Source: Pseudomonas graminis (GTDB lineage Bacteria; Pseudomonadota; Gammaproteobacteria; Pseudomonadales; Pseudomonadaceae). Taken from it: a stretch of 64,000 nt of DNA. Both the position numbers and the translations under genes were made by a program. Position 1 is the stretch's first letter; every line of letters starts with the position of its first letter. Below are positions 63,820 to 64,000 of the stretch, one piece after another. The notes beneath the pieces are model-generated. The model had not been told where the DNA came from. It was given only the letters and a program-made list of their open reading frames with translations, and did not search any database. The DNA lies in assembly GCF_001705435.1 (NCBI RefSeq), contig NZ_MDEN01000057.1, positions 1 to 64,000 on the forward strand. The letters are read 5' to 3'.

Positions 63820-64000
63820 ATGAGCAAGAAAACCCCCGTCACCATTTCCGACATCGCCCGCCGCGTGAACATGACGCCTGTCACTGTTTCCCGGGCGCTG
63901 AACAAACCCGATCTGGTCAAGCCCGCCACCCTGGCGCGCATTCTGGAAGTGGCGCAAGAACTCGATTACGTCCCCAATGCCTTTGCCCGCAGCCTCAAGC
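63820..64000 (+). CDS. LacI-family regulator, cut by the window end
   Basis: The first 60 residues are present. They form the LacI helix-turn-helix and hinge: VTISDIARRVNMTPVTVSRAL, then KPATLARILEVAQELDYVPNAFARSLK. The rest, with the sugar-binding domain, lies outside. The type resembles GntR (gluconate) repressors, but the effector cannot be told from this part. Confidence 0.88.
   Translation, partial: MSKKTPVTISDIARRVNMTPVTVSRALNKPDLVKPATLARILEVAQELDYVPNAFARSLK

Overview
This window reads as ordinary Pseudomonas chromosome of the fluorescens/syringae/putida type. It is GC-rich, and it carries Pseudomonas-type REP elements, CioAB-type cytochrome bd genes and gene orders close to those I recall from P. 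aeruginosa (bauC/bauA beside a LysR regulator; 8-oxoguanine and adenine deaminases; ettA-morA-glyA; GTPase-ybdD-cstA-mapZ-radA; mscL-fpr). The species cannot be fixed from the sequence alone. No tRNA, rRNA, CRISPR array or intact insertion sequence was seen, although a strong leftward promoter at the left edge may serve an rrn operon just outside.

Layout. 1-13 kb: beta-alanine/malonate-semialdehyde catabolism (bauC, bauA, LysR), a nucleobase permease, a RutR-like TetR regulator, YigZ, an SDR, 8-oxoguanine deaminase, a Ca/H antiporter, adenine deaminase and an ArsR-type regulator. Much of this fits nucleobase salvage plus use of beta-alanine from pyrimidine breakdown. 13-18 kb: Bcr/CflA efflux pump, small lipoprotein, a frameshifted GreA/GreB-family gene and ettA. 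18-32 kb: the c-di-GMP enzyme MorA, a heptanucleotide tandem repeat, glyA, a CobW-type GTPase, ybdD-cstA, the c-di-GMP receptor mapZ, radA, mscL, fpr, a LuxR-type HTH-only protein and rlmG. 32-45 kb: cioA-cioB plus a DUF2474 small subunit; an esterase beside a choline/betaine-type binding protein; a paoABC-like molybdenum aldehyde oxidoreductase; a purine permease overlapping trmA; and an MFS exporter.

46-49.3 kb is the accessory island. It holds an orphan type VI secretion tube gene (hcp), a glycine-zipper protein that is probably a pore-forming effector, and four tandem homologous small membrane proteins that are probably immunity proteins. Two of the four are broken: one has a premature TGA and one has a +1 frameshift. 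The fourth is preceded by a short piece resembling the 3' end of an effector gene. This suggests that effector-immunity cassettes accumulate and decay here. The hcp ribosome-binding site lies in a GGA hairpin resembling RsmA/CsrA sites, and an 18-bp palindrome lies upstream.

49.5-64 kb: a YpfJ-type metalloprotease, a secreted hydrolase, a three-copy 113-bp REP array, a HAD phosphatase overlapping tesB, GNAT, histone-deacetylase-like protein, BaiN-type flavoprotein, acyltransferase, chemoreceptor, ModA-like binding protein, phosphodiesterase, MFS exporter, an unknown membrane protein and the start of a LacI-type regulator cut by the window end.
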